DNA from: Abyssibacter sp.
GTDB lineage: Bacteria > Pseudomonadota > Gammaproteobacteria > Nevskiales > OUC007
NCBI GenBank assembly: GCA_023146115.1
Contig: JAGLCS010000057.1
Location: 1 to 34,092 of the forward strand
Direction: 5' to 3'
Length of the DNA: 34,092 nt
Under the pieces are notes generated by a model that was not told where the DNA came from, searched no databases, and was given only the letters and a program-made list of their open reading frames with translations. Numbering within the stretch: the stretch's first letter is position 1; every line of letters starts with the position of its first letter. Both the position numbers and the translations under genes were made by a program. This document shows, piece after piece, positions 26,101-32,958 of this stretch.

Positions 26101-26218
26101 CCTGTGGGTATTCCTGCACGGTCAACGACTGGAACGCACGTAGCCCGACGATAGCGATCAGCAGGCTGACCACCGATGCCAACACGGGCCGGCGGATGAA
26201 AATATCGGTGAACGCCAT
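23150..26218 (-). CDS. RND multidrug efflux transporter, inner-membrane pump (AcrB/MexB-like HAE1 family)
   Basis: 1022 residues, the usual size. It begins with the canonical FTDIFIRRPVLASVVSLLI and has the family repeat of large periplasmic loops and 12 membrane helices. The proton relay is present: the aspartate pair in IGMVVDDAIIVVENIH (helix 4) and the lysine in GVISKHGILIVEFANQL (helix 10). VQEYPQAENAVITVTTVYTGADADLV is the typical porter-domain entry. It exports hydrophobic compounds from the periplasm or outer leaflet using the proton gradient, with the adaptor and TolC-like channel encoded just upstream. It follows the adaptor gene after nine bases. The substrate range cannot be read from sequence, so no gene symbol is given. 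Confidence 0.95.
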   Translation of the reverse strand: MAFTDIFIRRPVLASVVSLLIAIVGLRAFQSLTVQEYPQAENAVITVTTVYTGADADLVQGFITTPLEREIASADGIDYLQSFSQQGVSTIQANLKLNYDAYEALTQITSKVNKIRADLPSGSEDPTIDLTVGETTATMYISFYSEVLENNQITDYLTRVVQPQLQTVQGVQKAEILGARTFAMRIWMQPERMAGLGVTPADVYAALGANNVLAAVGQTKGSMISFDLTAETDLHSAEEFKNLVVREERDALIRLGDVASVVLGAESYDVDVQFNSQKATFFGINVVPGANVLDVIADVRELFPRIVEQIPEGLEAEIVYDATRYIEDSISEVQATLIEAMVIVIVVIFLFLGSVRSVIIPAIAVPLSLLGAGFVMLVMGFSINLLTLLALVLAIGMVVDDAIIVVENIHRHIEDGMEPKEAALVGARELGGPIVAMTITLVAVYAPIGLLGGLTGTLFIEFAFTLAGAVLISGIVALTLSPMMCAKLLKANNGNDQSGFAGFLDRQFTKLENGYERRLHGALNTVPVILVFGGVVLISCYFLFVSANSELAPEEDQGIVFMLSTGAPNSTIDQTTMWTEYMAGKIRENESVENIFQINGVGFSGPAVNSAITGATLHAWSDRDKSNKQVQQEMQGVISQIAGLDTAAFIPPPLPGGSNGLPVQFIIGSTDESRAIYDVTQEFLQRVRESGMFIFVESDLRIDKPQVEVEIDREKVAAMGLSMQDIGTNLAAMLSGGYVNRFSIQGRSYKVIPQVAREDRLNPDQLGTYHVRTPAGEMVPLSTVVSLNEVVRPRMLKRFQQLNAATIQGVPVPGIALGDILSFMEKTAEEILPESYTVDYAGQSRQFKAEGSALVATFFFALVIIYLVLAAQFESFVDPIIMLVTVPMSICGALIFISLGLTSLNIYSQVGLVTLIGVISKHGILIVEFANQLQTRDGFDKRTAIEKAAAIRLRPVLMTTAALVIAVVPLITASGPGAASRFAIGVVIASGMTIGTLFTLFVVPGMYMVLGRDFSTREAKVA

Positions 26219-26227
26219 ATCCGTCCC

Positions 26228-27358
26228 CTACTTGTTGGCCGGGTTGGGCTTAGGATTGTTGTCCGGAGTGACATCATTATTGATGTTCAGACGAGAACCG
26301 TTCCGAAGCTTGAGTTGACCAGAGGTGACGACCTGCGCGCCGGCATCTACACCCTCGAGTACCGAAACCTGGTCGCCTCGGCGATCCCCTATCTTCACGA
26401 AAACTCGTTCCGCAACCTTTGACCGGTTGCCGTCGTCCCCTGCGTCGCCGTCGGTCACGAGGTAGACCGAATCTCCGTAGGGGTTATACGAGATAGCCGT
26501 TGCCGGCAAGGTGATATGTTCCTCCACTTGAGGCATCACGACGTTGATGCGGGCGAACAGCCCGGGTCGCAGCTTGCGCGAAGCATTGTCAACACGGGCT
26601 TCCACCGCGAAATTGCGAGTCGCTTGTTCGACACTGGGCTCGACTGCAGTGATATGGCCGGTGAAAACCGTGTCGGACACGCTGTCGACCTGCATCCGCA
26701 CGATCTGTCCTGGCTCAACGTCATTGAGGCGCTGTTCTGGAAGCGTAAAGCTGACCAGCATCGGGTCGAGCTGTTGCAACGACACAATTCCCGTACCGGC
26801 ACCGGCATACTGTCCGATATCCACCTTGCGTATGCCGGCAACGCCATCGAAGGGGGCCTTGATGGCTTTCTTGTCGATGGTCGCCCGTTGGCTTTCAATT
26901 TGCGCTTCAAGCTGCGCAGCGGTGGCCTGCGCCGCATCTAGGTCGGCTTCGGCATTGGTGCCGCGGCGGCGAAGTTCATTCTGGCGCTTCAGTTCGGACC
27001 TCGCGAGACGAAGTTGAGCTTCCAGCGCCGCCAACTGCGCCAGATCGGTGCTGGTATCAAGCTGAATCAGTAGGTCCCCACGCCGAACCGATTGGCCAGA
27101 ATCAAAGTCAATGCTCTCGACCACTCCCGGCAACTCGGCCGAGACAACGACACCATTCACGGCCCGCAACGTACCAACAGCGGGAATCGTGGGCTCCCAA
27201 ACCGTTTTTTCAGCCGTTGTCGTGGTAACAGCCACCGGCGGCTGTTGCATGTTCTCGAAATATTTCGACATCTGGGCATTCATGAATGCCTTGAAGCCAA
27301 AAATGGCGCCGAACAGCACACCGAGTGCCAGTAGGACGATGACAAGTCGTTTGGTCAT
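26228..27358 (-). CDS. RND efflux periplasmic adaptor (membrane-fusion) protein
   Basis: 376 residues with an N-terminal signal anchor (LVIVLLALGVLFGAIFGFKAF). There follow the first lipoyl half (VVSAELPGVVESIDFDSGQSVRRGD), a short alpha-hairpin (about 115-165), the second lipoyl half (KAPFDGVAGIRKVDIGQYAG), the beta-barrel (MLVSFTLPEQRLNDVEPG) and the membrane-proximal domain. It bridges the inner-membrane pump and the outer-membrane channel. The start overlaps the stop of the TolC-like gene as ATGA, and the pump gene follows nine bases later, so the three components are made together. The C-terminal tail is Asn/Pro-rich (NINNDVTPDNNPKPNPANK). Confidence 0.94.
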   Translation of the reverse strand: MTKRLVIVLLALGVLFGAIFGFKAFMNAQMSKYFENMQQPPVAVTTTTAEKTVWEPTIPAVGTLRAVNGVVVSAELPGVVESIDFDSGQSVRRGDLLIQLDTSTDLAQLAALEAQLRLARSELKRQNELRRRGTNAEADLDAAQATAAQLEAQIESQRATIDKKAIKAPFDGVAGIRKVDIGQYAGAGTGIVSLQQLDPMLVSFTLPEQRLNDVEPGQIVRMQVDSVSDTVFTGHITAVEPSVEQATRNFAVEARVDNASRKLRPGLFARINVVMPQVEEHITLPATAISYNPYGDSVYLVTDGDAGDDGNRSKVAERVFVKIGDRRGDQVSVLEGVDAGAQVVTSGQLKLRNGSRLNINNDVTPDNNPKPNPANK

Positions 27359-28713
27359 TTCACATTCCCTGTCTCATTGCCGGTGAACACGGCGTCAATC
27401 TTGGGGATATCGGCATCCGTCACGGTGCCGGCCGCCAGCTTCAAGTCCACGACTGCCACCACGTAATCGTGGCGCGCCGCATTGAATTCCTGGATGGCGC
27501 GCAACGCAGACTGCTCCGCCGCAAGTACATCACTCAGCGTCCGCGTCCCGACCTCGTAACCGTCACGGACGGCCCTGAGTGCCGTGCGTGTGGACCGCAT
27601 GGCCCGCTCACGCGCGGCGATACGCCGCTTCGACGCCCGGACCGTGCGCCAGGCCGTGCGAACTTCGGACTCCGCCAGCTCACGAGCGGCGCGTAACTCC
27701 TCGGAACGTTGCAGATAGGTCGCCCGCGCTGCGTCCAGCCGCGCCACATTGGCACCGCCGGTAAAAATCGGAACCGTCAGGTTCAAGCCGATTCGGCCCT
27801 CCTCGGCATCCTGCCCGATCATGGATTCCGAGGTGTCATTGCGGCCGTAGCTTGCGGTCAGGTCCAACTGCGGCAGGCGCGAAGATTCATTGGTGCGAAT
27901 ATCCAGTCGCGCCACCTCGGCCCGAAGGCGCGCCGCCACCACGTTGGTATTGCGCTCCTGCGCGGCGATCAACCAGTCGGCCAGCGGGCGGCTGGTTGCC
28001 TCCTGCAGCGGCTCCACGCTTTGAACCGGGGCCAGCTCGAACGCCGCCGTGCCGATGATTCTGGCGAGCTGATCCACCGCATCGTCGACGCGCAGCTGCG
28101 CGTCGATCACTTCGGCCTCGGATAGATCGAACTCGGCTTCGGCTTCACGTAACCCGGTGATCGCAACCGCCCCGACATCCACCTGATCTCGGACCTGATC
28201 CAGTTGCCGCTGAACTGCCTCGCGGCGCGATTGCGCCGTCTGCAAGCCATCGTTGGCGCCCAACACCTCGACATAGGCGCGCGCCAGGCGCCCCATCAAT
28301 TCCTGACGGGTCCGCTTGAGAGCAACTTCAGCGGCGACCACCTCGACACGGCCGATATCGAGCTGCGACAGCAGATCCCAACGAAACAGCGGTTGCGTCA
28401 GCGAAACGCCATAGTTGTACTCGTCGTAGTTTTCCTCAAAAGCGCCGCCGGAACCGCCTGTGAAGAATTCGGATTCGATACGCCGGTCAACGCGCGCAAC
28501 GCCAGCATTGGCCGATAGACTCGGCCGCACGCTGGCGCGACGAATACGATAGGCCTGACTACCGGCCGCCTGCTCAGCAACGGCGGCGGCATATACAGGG
28601 TCATGCTCCAACGCGAGAGTGAAGACATCGTCCGGTGTCAGCAGGGGCACCTCGGCCGCCACCCCCACGACCGACCATGCGGAGACTGCCGCAACAGCCA
28701 AGTATCTAAGCAT
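27355..28713 (-). CDS. TolC-family outer-membrane channel of the RND pump
   Basis: About 452 residues with a signal peptide (MLRYLAVAAVSAWSVVGVAAE). It has two repeats of the TolC pattern: FTLALEHDPVYAAAVAEQAAGSQAYRIRRASVRPSLSANAGV and LIAAQERNTNVVAARLRAEVARLDIRTNESSRLPQLDL. Each is followed by a beta-strand segment (GVSLTQPLFRWD, GLNLTVPIFTGG). It is the exit duct of the tripartite efflux system. The frame is open to 28797, but ATG 28713 is chosen because AGGA lies four bases upstream and the signal peptide then begins correctly. The start overlaps the last codons of the tetR gene by eight bases, so the repressor and pump genes form one operon. Confidence 0.93.
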   Translation of the reverse strand: MLRYLAVAAVSAWSVVGVAAEVPLLTPDDVFTLALEHDPVYAAAVAEQAAGSQAYRIRRASVRPSLSANAGVARVDRRIESEFFTGGSGGAFEENYDEYNYGVSLTQPLFRWDLLSQLDIGRVEVVAAEVALKRTRQELMGRLARAYVEVLGANDGLQTAQSRREAVQRQLDQVRDQVDVGAVAITGLREAEAEFDLSEAEVIDAQLRVDDAVDQLARIIGTAAFELAPVQSVEPLQEATSRPLADWLIAAQERNTNVVAARLRAEVARLDIRTNESSRLPQLDLTASYGRNDTSESMIGQDAEEGRIGLNLTVPIFTGGANVARLDAARATYLQRSEELRAARELAESEVRTAWRTVRASKRRIAARERAMRSTRTALRAVRDGYEVGTRTLSDVLAAEQSALRAIQEFNAARHDYVVAVVDLKLAAGTVTDADIPKIDAVFTGNETGNVK

Positions 28714-29476
28714 CATCCTGTGACTCCGACTCGTCCTTGCGTCCACTCCACCGCGGGACCGGATAATCTGAAAACAACTCGCTGTGCACACGCTCAAAAA
28801 ACATGTGCAACGCGTTTTCGTCTCCGGGGTCCTGCAATGGCATCCAGTTCAGCGCGTTCAACAGCGCCTGATAATTGCGCGCCAACATGACATACGGCTG
28901 TCGCACGTCCAAACGTTCGATCAGCCCTTCCGCGTGGGTCATCGTGTGGGTGCCCACGGACATCGTCCAGAACCCGAAGGCGATCTGCTGGGCGGTCCGG
29001 TCTTTGAGGTCCAGATCGCCCATCCGCGCCGCGTCTCCAACGATCCCGAACACCAACCGGGCGCAAGCCTCACCGTAATCCATCGTCGATTCGCGGACCT
29101 GCGGTGTCGCCCGCATCCAGATATCGGCCGCGCGCACCAACTGCTCAAGGCGGAAATGATCAGGATGTGCCTCCACGAACAACCAGTCGGCATACCCCGT
29201 CGCCGCCATGCGATCACGAGAATTGGCGTCCCAATCGACGACCCGTCTCAACATGATCTGGCGTTCCTGCATGCCTTCGGTGGCGAGCATATAAAGCAGG
29301 TCTTCCTTACAGCGGAAGTGGTGGTAAAGCGTGCCGGTTGCATATTCCGAACGGCGCGCCAACTCAGCCATCTGCAGGTTCAGAAACCCTGCTTCGCGAA
29401 TCATCGTCCGAGCGTGGCCCAGAATGGCTTTTTCCCGGGCAGCGAACTCACGTTCGCGCCGCTGCGCTGTGCTCAT
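28706..29476 (-). CDS. TetR/AcrR-family repressor of the efflux operon
   Basis: About 256 residues. The N-terminal helix-turn-helix reads FAAREKAILGHARTMIREAGFLNLQMAELARRSEYATGTLYHHFRCKEDLLYML, the standard TetR layout with the Y-H-H-F recognition-helix end. The remainder is a helical ligand-binding domain of somewhat more than usual length, with a hydrophilic tail. TetR proteins bind as dimers to palindromic operators and are released by pump substrates. The frame opens at 29530, but that ATG lies inside the predicted -10/operator region. ATG 29476 is therefore preferred. Being the first gene of the pump operon with an operator in its own promoter suggests autorepression (inference). Confidence 0.9.
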   Translation of the reverse strand: MSTAQRREREFAAREKAILGHARTMIREAGFLNLQMAELARRSEYATGTLYHHFRCKEDLLYMLATEGMQERQIMLRRVVDWDANSRDRMAATGYADWLFVEAHPDHFRLEQLVRAADIWMRATPQVRESTMDYGEACARLVFGIVGDAARMGDLDLKDRTAQQIAFGFWTMSVGTHTMTHAEGLIERLDVRQPYVMLARNYQALLNALNWMPLQDPGDENALHMFFERVHSELFSDYPVPRWSGRKDESESQDDA

Positions 29477-29500
29477 GGGGTGATCGGCCGACGATGAGTC

Positions 29501-29550
29501 AATGAACTCTAGCCCATAAATGAACGGCATTCATTTTGCGCATAATGAAC
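29501..29550. promoter_or_regulatory. Likely TetR operator cluster
   Basis: AATGAA-CGGCA-TTCATT at 29519-29535 is a perfect inverted repeat that overlaps the -10 box of the efflux-operon promoter. The motif AATGAAC occurs three times in the same orientation, at 29501-29507, 29519-29525 and 29544-29550. Together they look like a repressor-binding region spanning the promoter core. Confidence 0.6.
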
Positions 29551-29561
29551 GCGCTTTGCAA
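29533..29561 (-). promoter_or_regulatory. Sigma70-type promoter of the tetR-tolC-mfp-RND operon
   Basis: On the minus strand TTGCAA (29561-29556) and CAAAAT (29538-29533) are separated by 17 bases. Transcription would start near 29526, leaving a leader of about 50 bases before ATG 29476. Confidence 0.6.
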
Positions 29562-30003
29562 CCCGAGATTGACCATCCACAATCAAGATGGCGGGAGTCT
29601 GAGATCTTGACCGATATCGCGTGCGTGGTGCCCGGATTCCGATCAGACCGATCGGCGACACACACGGTTAGTGCATTGATTTAGATTGAAAAACAGCAAG
29701 AGGTTAGACAAGCATTCTGACTTGGCTGTTAGCCAGCAGTTGCATAGCGTGGGACCGATGCACCGTTGGCGCCTCCGCGCGCAGCGTCCGCCCCGTGCCA
29801 GGGCACTGCAATCGTTGAGAGCCAGAGAGCGATTAGCGACGCTTAATCGTTTCAGACAAGAGACACGCGCCAATTCGCAGAGGGCGAATCAACGCTGCTT
29901 GGACCGATCTCACCGAGGGGGGCAGACTGCTCGCTGGCCCACGCATGCCCTGTGCTTTGGGGCTCTTACGCAAGCCATCTACGGTAGGCGTGGGGTCTCC
30001 AGC
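29562..30003. other. Non-coding stretch between efflux and TonB operons
   Basis: About 440 bases without a convincing gene; short frames on both strands lack ribosome-binding sites and family resemblance. It contains a 20-base near-palindrome at 29830-29849 (CGATTA arms plus GCG/CGC), a perfect six-pair hairpin at 29873-29889 (ATTCGC-AGAGG-GCGAAT) and a small hairpin at 29723-29735. The part around 29665-29725 is clearly more A/T-rich than its surroundings. No T-tract terminator for the TonB operon was found. Confidence 0.6.
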
Positions 30004-31284
30004 TCAGAGTTGACCGATCGCGCGCTGCCGGGCGATTTCCTGGTTTACGAAGGTCACCCATTGCGCGGCCTGCTTCGTGTAATCCGGATAAGAGCGGGCT
30101 TCTTTGAACGCCTGCAGCGCCGGACCGTAGCGTTTCAAATTGAAATACGCCGTGCCCAGCTGCATGTAAACGCTGCCTGTCCGATCCAGATCGCCAATCG
30201 ACAGTGCCTTGTTCAAGGACTCGGCAGCATCCGCCCACTGGTAGAGCGCCACCTGGGCTTGCCCGAGGTACAGGTACTGGCGCGCTTCGCCGGATAGCTC
30301 GGCGGCCTTCTTCAACACTGGAATCTGGCCCTCATGATCTTTGGCCAGGGCCATGGCTTGGGCGAGTAACTGCAGATTCTCAGCCGTTTGCTCGATCTCG
30401 CCCTGCCTCAAGCCTTGTTTGATCAGCTCAACGGCGGGAAAGGGCGCATCCTCTGCCATGTACAGGCGAGCCATGTTCAGAATCTCGGATTCGGCTTCCA
30501 GCATGCCTGCACTGTAGGCCGCGTGCATGACGTAGAGTTGGCCCTGCTGCTGCCCCATCAGTCCCAGCATGCCGGCGAGCTGCTTGTAATAGTTCGGATT
30601 TGGCCAGCGTTCGACCAGTTCGCCGAGCACCTTGACCGCCTTCTTGTACTCACCCTGCTCGTAGTAGATGGCGCGCAACAGCGCCAACCAGTTTTCCTGC
30701 AGTGACTGCTGACGCCGCCTTGCTTCCTTCATCGCCGAGATCACCGGGCCTTCGGCCTGCTCGTACTGCTCGAGCTGGTAGTACGCCTGCGCCTTGAGCA
30801 TATGCGCTTCCGGTCGCACCGACTCGACACGCTGCATCCACTCATCAAGGATGCGGACAGACTTTTCGTACTCTTCCTGGACGAAATACAGCTGCGCCAG
30901 ACGAAACAGTGAGTTGTTGCGAATCTGCTCCGGCGCCTCTTCCAACTTCAGAATGTCGATGTAGTCCTGAATGGTGGCGTCGGTGCGGTTTTGCTCGTAG
31001 TGGATCGCAGCGAGAAAGTTGTAGGTCTGGGCCTTTTCGTAGTCATTCAGTTTGTCCGCCTTGGCCTTCAACTCGTTCATGAGTGCTTCGGCGTCGTTCA
31101 GGCGCTTTTCTTCCAGGGCGGTCTGCGCTTCTTCAATCTTCTGATACACCTCAGGCGACAGCTTCTCGGTCACCTTGGTCGGCGGCTTACGCCGCTTGTC
31201 ATCGTCATTGGCACTCCAGGCCGCCTGACTGTTCAGCAACGTGGAGACGATGAGCGATAGCAAAGTGATGTGCAGCAGACGCAT
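30004..31284 (-). CDS. TPR-repeat periplasmic protein of a TonB2-type system
   Basis: About 426 residues, starting with a signal peptide (MRLLHITLLSLIVSTLLNSQAAWSA) and then a charged linker (NDDDKRRKPPTKV). The rest is a chain of TPR-like helical pairs, for example YNFLAAIHYEQNRTDATIQDYIDIL, LFRLAQLYFVQEEYEKSVRIL and YMQLGTAYFNLKRYGPALQAFKEA. Proteins of this type follow tonB in TonB2 operons of marine gammaproteobacteria and are thought to assist energy transduction in the periplasm. Three in-frame residues (MID) precede the chosen ATG and overlap the tonB end; the signal peptide and GGA spacing favour 31284. It is the last gene of the operon. Confidence 0.87.
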   Translation of the reverse strand: MRLLHITLLSLIVSTLLNSQAAWSANDDDKRRKPPTKVTEKLSPEVYQKIEEAQTALEEKRLNDAEALMNELKAKADKLNDYEKAQTYNFLAAIHYEQNRTDATIQDYIDILKLEEAPEQIRNNSLFRLAQLYFVQEEYEKSVRILDEWMQRVESVRPEAHMLKAQAYYQLEQYEQAEGPVISAMKEARRRQQSLQENWLALLRAIYYEQGEYKKAVKVLGELVERWPNPNYYKQLAGMLGLMGQQQGQLYVMHAAYSAGMLEAESEILNMARLYMAEDAPFPAVELIKQGLRQGEIEQTAENLQLLAQAMALAKDHEGQIPVLKKAAELSGEARQYLYLGQAQVALYQWADAAESLNKALSIGDLDRTGSVYMQLGTAYFNLKRYGPALQAFKEARSYPDYTKQAAQWVTFVNQEIARQRAIGQL

Positions 31285-31285
31285 A

Positions 31286-31972
31286 TCAATCATCCAGCTT
31301 AAAGGTAATGAGATGCTCGACGCCGGTGACGACCTGGGGTTGTCCGTTGACCACCCGGGGTTTGTACTTGAAGCGTTCGACGGCCTTTTTGGCGGCCGAG
31401 TCGAAGACGCCCGAGGGTTCGGCGTCGATGACCTGCGGGTCGATCACGCTGCCGGTTTCGGTCACGGTAAAACTCAGCAGCACCCAGCCTTCGATGCCGC
31501 GGGTCTGGGCCCGCCGGGGATACACCGGCGCCACCTTGACGATGGGCAGGTATTCGCCGTCGGAGGCCGACAGGCCCGCGCTGGTGTCCACCGCCAGGTC
31601 GCTGTCCACCGACATCGCGCCGATGTTCACGGTGTTGCCCTGTGGCTTGACCGCCTGGGTCTGCACCTGCGGCGTCTTGGGCGCGATCTGCGGCTTGTTC
31701 GGCTTCTCCGGCTTGGGCTGCTCGGTGCGCAGCTGCGGCGGGTTGGGCACGCGCACAAAGTCGACAATCCGCCCCGCCGGGGCTTCGGTGAGCGCGTTCT
31801 TGCCCGCCGCCACCAGCACCGACATCAGCCAGTACAGCAAGAAGGTCATCAGCAAGCCGATGGCGATGCCGATCAGCGTGCGCACCAGGCCGTGCATCCA
31901 GTGGATGCGGATGACCTCGTCGATGGCGCTGGGTGGGGCGGTGGTCGCTGTCGCTTGGGTCGGTGTACTCAT
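31286..31972 (-). CDS. tonB: TonB-family energy-transducing protein
   Basis: 228 residues with one N-terminal membrane helix (LVRTLIGIAIGLLMTFLLYWLM, about 29-50) and a Pro/Lys/Gln-rich periplasmic linker (about 75-115). The C-terminal domain (about 145-228) contains the conserved VAPVYPRRAQTRGIEGWVLLSFTV. The C-terminal domain contacts the TonB box of outer-membrane receptors and passes on energy from ExbB/ExbD. A cytoplasmic extension of about 25 residues precedes the helix. It follows exbD after 11 bases, and its stop is followed almost at once by the TPR gene. The order and size match TonB2 rather than the longer TonB1 of enterobacteria. Confidence 0.92.
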   Translation of the reverse strand: MSTPTQATATTAPPSAIDEVIRIHWMHGLVRTLIGIAIGLLMTFLLYWLMSVLVAAGKNALTEAPAGRIVDFVRVPNPPQLRTEQPKPEKPNKPQIAPKTPQVQTQAVKPQGNTVNIGAMSVDSDLAVDTSAGLSASDGEYLPIVKVAPVYPRRAQTRGIEGWVLLSFTVTETGSVIDPQVIDAEPSGVFDSAAKKAVERFKYKPRVVNGQPQVVTGVEHLITFKLDD

Positions 31973-31983
31973 CGGCCTGCCCC

Positions 31984-32394
31984 CTAGTTCGAGGCGATGG
32001 AGACGTTGTAGACGCCGGCCTTGCGCGCCGCGTCCATCACCGTGATCAGCCGCTCGTTGGCCGAGTCGTCCTCGGCCTGGATCACCACCGCGCCCTTCGG
32101 GTTCTCGGCATGCAGGCGCTTGATGTTCGCCGTCAGCGCCCCTGCATCCACCGGCCGACGGTTGATAAACAACTGCCCGTCGGCTGCGATGCTCACCAGG
32201 ATGTTCTTGATCTCGTCCTTCTTCGGCGGCTGGTTGGATTGCGGCGGCCGGTTCACGTCAAAACCGGCCTCTTTGACAAAGCTGGCGGTGACGATGAAAA
32301 AAATCAGCATGATGAAGACGACATCCAGCATCGGTGTCAGGTCGATCTCGGAATCGACCGCATCGTCATCGCCTTCACTCAGAAAATCCCTCAT
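31984..32394 (-). CDS. exbD: ExbD/TolR-family proton-channel component
   Basis: About 136 residues. The single membrane helix contains the essential aspartate D24 in LTPMLDVVFIMLIFFIVTASF, equivalent to Asp25 of E. coli ExbD. The periplasmic domain follows, with ILVSIAADGQLFINRRPV and AVVIQAEDDSANERLITVMDAAR typical of ExbD/TolR. Together with ExbB it forms the proton-driven motor for TonB. The frame is open to 32466, but ATG 32394 overlaps the exbB stop as ATGA, and the protein then begins at the normal cytoplasmic N-terminus (MRDFLSEGDDD). Confidence 0.93.
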   Translation of the reverse strand: MRDFLSEGDDDAVDSEIDLTPMLDVVFIMLIFFIVTASFVKEAGFDVNRPPQSNQPPKKDEIKNILVSIAADGQLFINRRPVDAGALTANIKRLHAENPKGAVVIQAEDDSANERLITVMDAARKAGVYNVSIASN

Positions 32395-32948
32395 GCCGGC
32401 ACCTCGTCGCTGTGCTCGGTCACCAGGTGATCCGCCAGGTGCTCCATGCGCCGCTTGGCCTGCCATTCCAGCCAGTAGATGGCGAAGACACCGGAGAGCG
32501 CCCCCACCATGCCGGCCATGGTCGGCACCGTGGCCTTGGCCACGCCGTCGGCCATCAGCCGCGGGTTGCCCATGCCGGCCGAGGCCATCACGTCAAACAC
32601 GGCAATCATGCCGGTCACCGTGCCCAGCAAGCCCAATAACGGGCAGATGGCCACGACGGTCTTGACGGTGTTGATGTAGGCACGGGTCTGCTGACGCATG
32701 GCGTTGAGCAGCGCCAGGCGGATCTTGTGCGCCTGCCAGCTGTGGTGGTCGCTGCGCGCCGCCCACAGGTTGCGGATGCGCCGCGCCTTACCGGGATAAC
32801 GGACGTAGAAAAACAGCGCCCGCTCGACAATAAACCCCCACATGATGAAGATCGCCGCGGCAATCAGCAGCAGCACGTCGCCGCCCAGGATCATGAAATT
32901 GGTCACCTGGAAGGTGATGTCGGCCAGGAAAAACTCGAAGGATTCCAT
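32391..32948 (-). CDS. exbB: ExbB/TolQ-family proton-channel protein
   Basis: About 185 residues, a short ExbB of the ExbB2 type. It has a first membrane helix (DVLLLIAAAIFIMWGFIVE), a cytoplasmic loop, and the two conserved helices ICPLLGLLGTVTGMIAVFDVM and VPTMAGMVGALSGVFAIYWLEWQA. These form the pentameric scaffold around ExbD. ATG 32948 is chosen over an upstream frame that overlaps the preceding gene. It starts ten bases after the TtpC-like gene ends and overlaps exbD as ATGA. The paired presence of a TtpC-like protein and this short ExbB is characteristic of TonB2 systems. Confidence 0.92.
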   Translation of the reverse strand: MESFEFFLADITFQVTNFMILGGDVLLLIAAAIFIMWGFIVERALFFYVRYPGKARRIRNLWAARSDHHSWQAHKIRLALLNAMRQQTRAYINTVKTVVAICPLLGLLGTVTGMIAVFDVMASAGMGNPRLMADGVAKATVPTMAGMVGALSGVFAIYWLEWQAKRRMEHLADHLVTEHSDEVPA

Positions 32949-32958
32949 GAGTCGGTGA

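Noticed and set aside
29643-29873. 76-codon minus-strand frame in the same gap
   Set aside because: Cysteine- and arginine-rich composition with no start signals or recognisable pattern; treated as chance.
29686-30297. 203-codon plus-strand frame in the gap before the TPR gene
   Set aside because: Its second half is antisense to the TPR gene, there is no ribosome-binding site, and the first half is arginine-rich without family resemblance.
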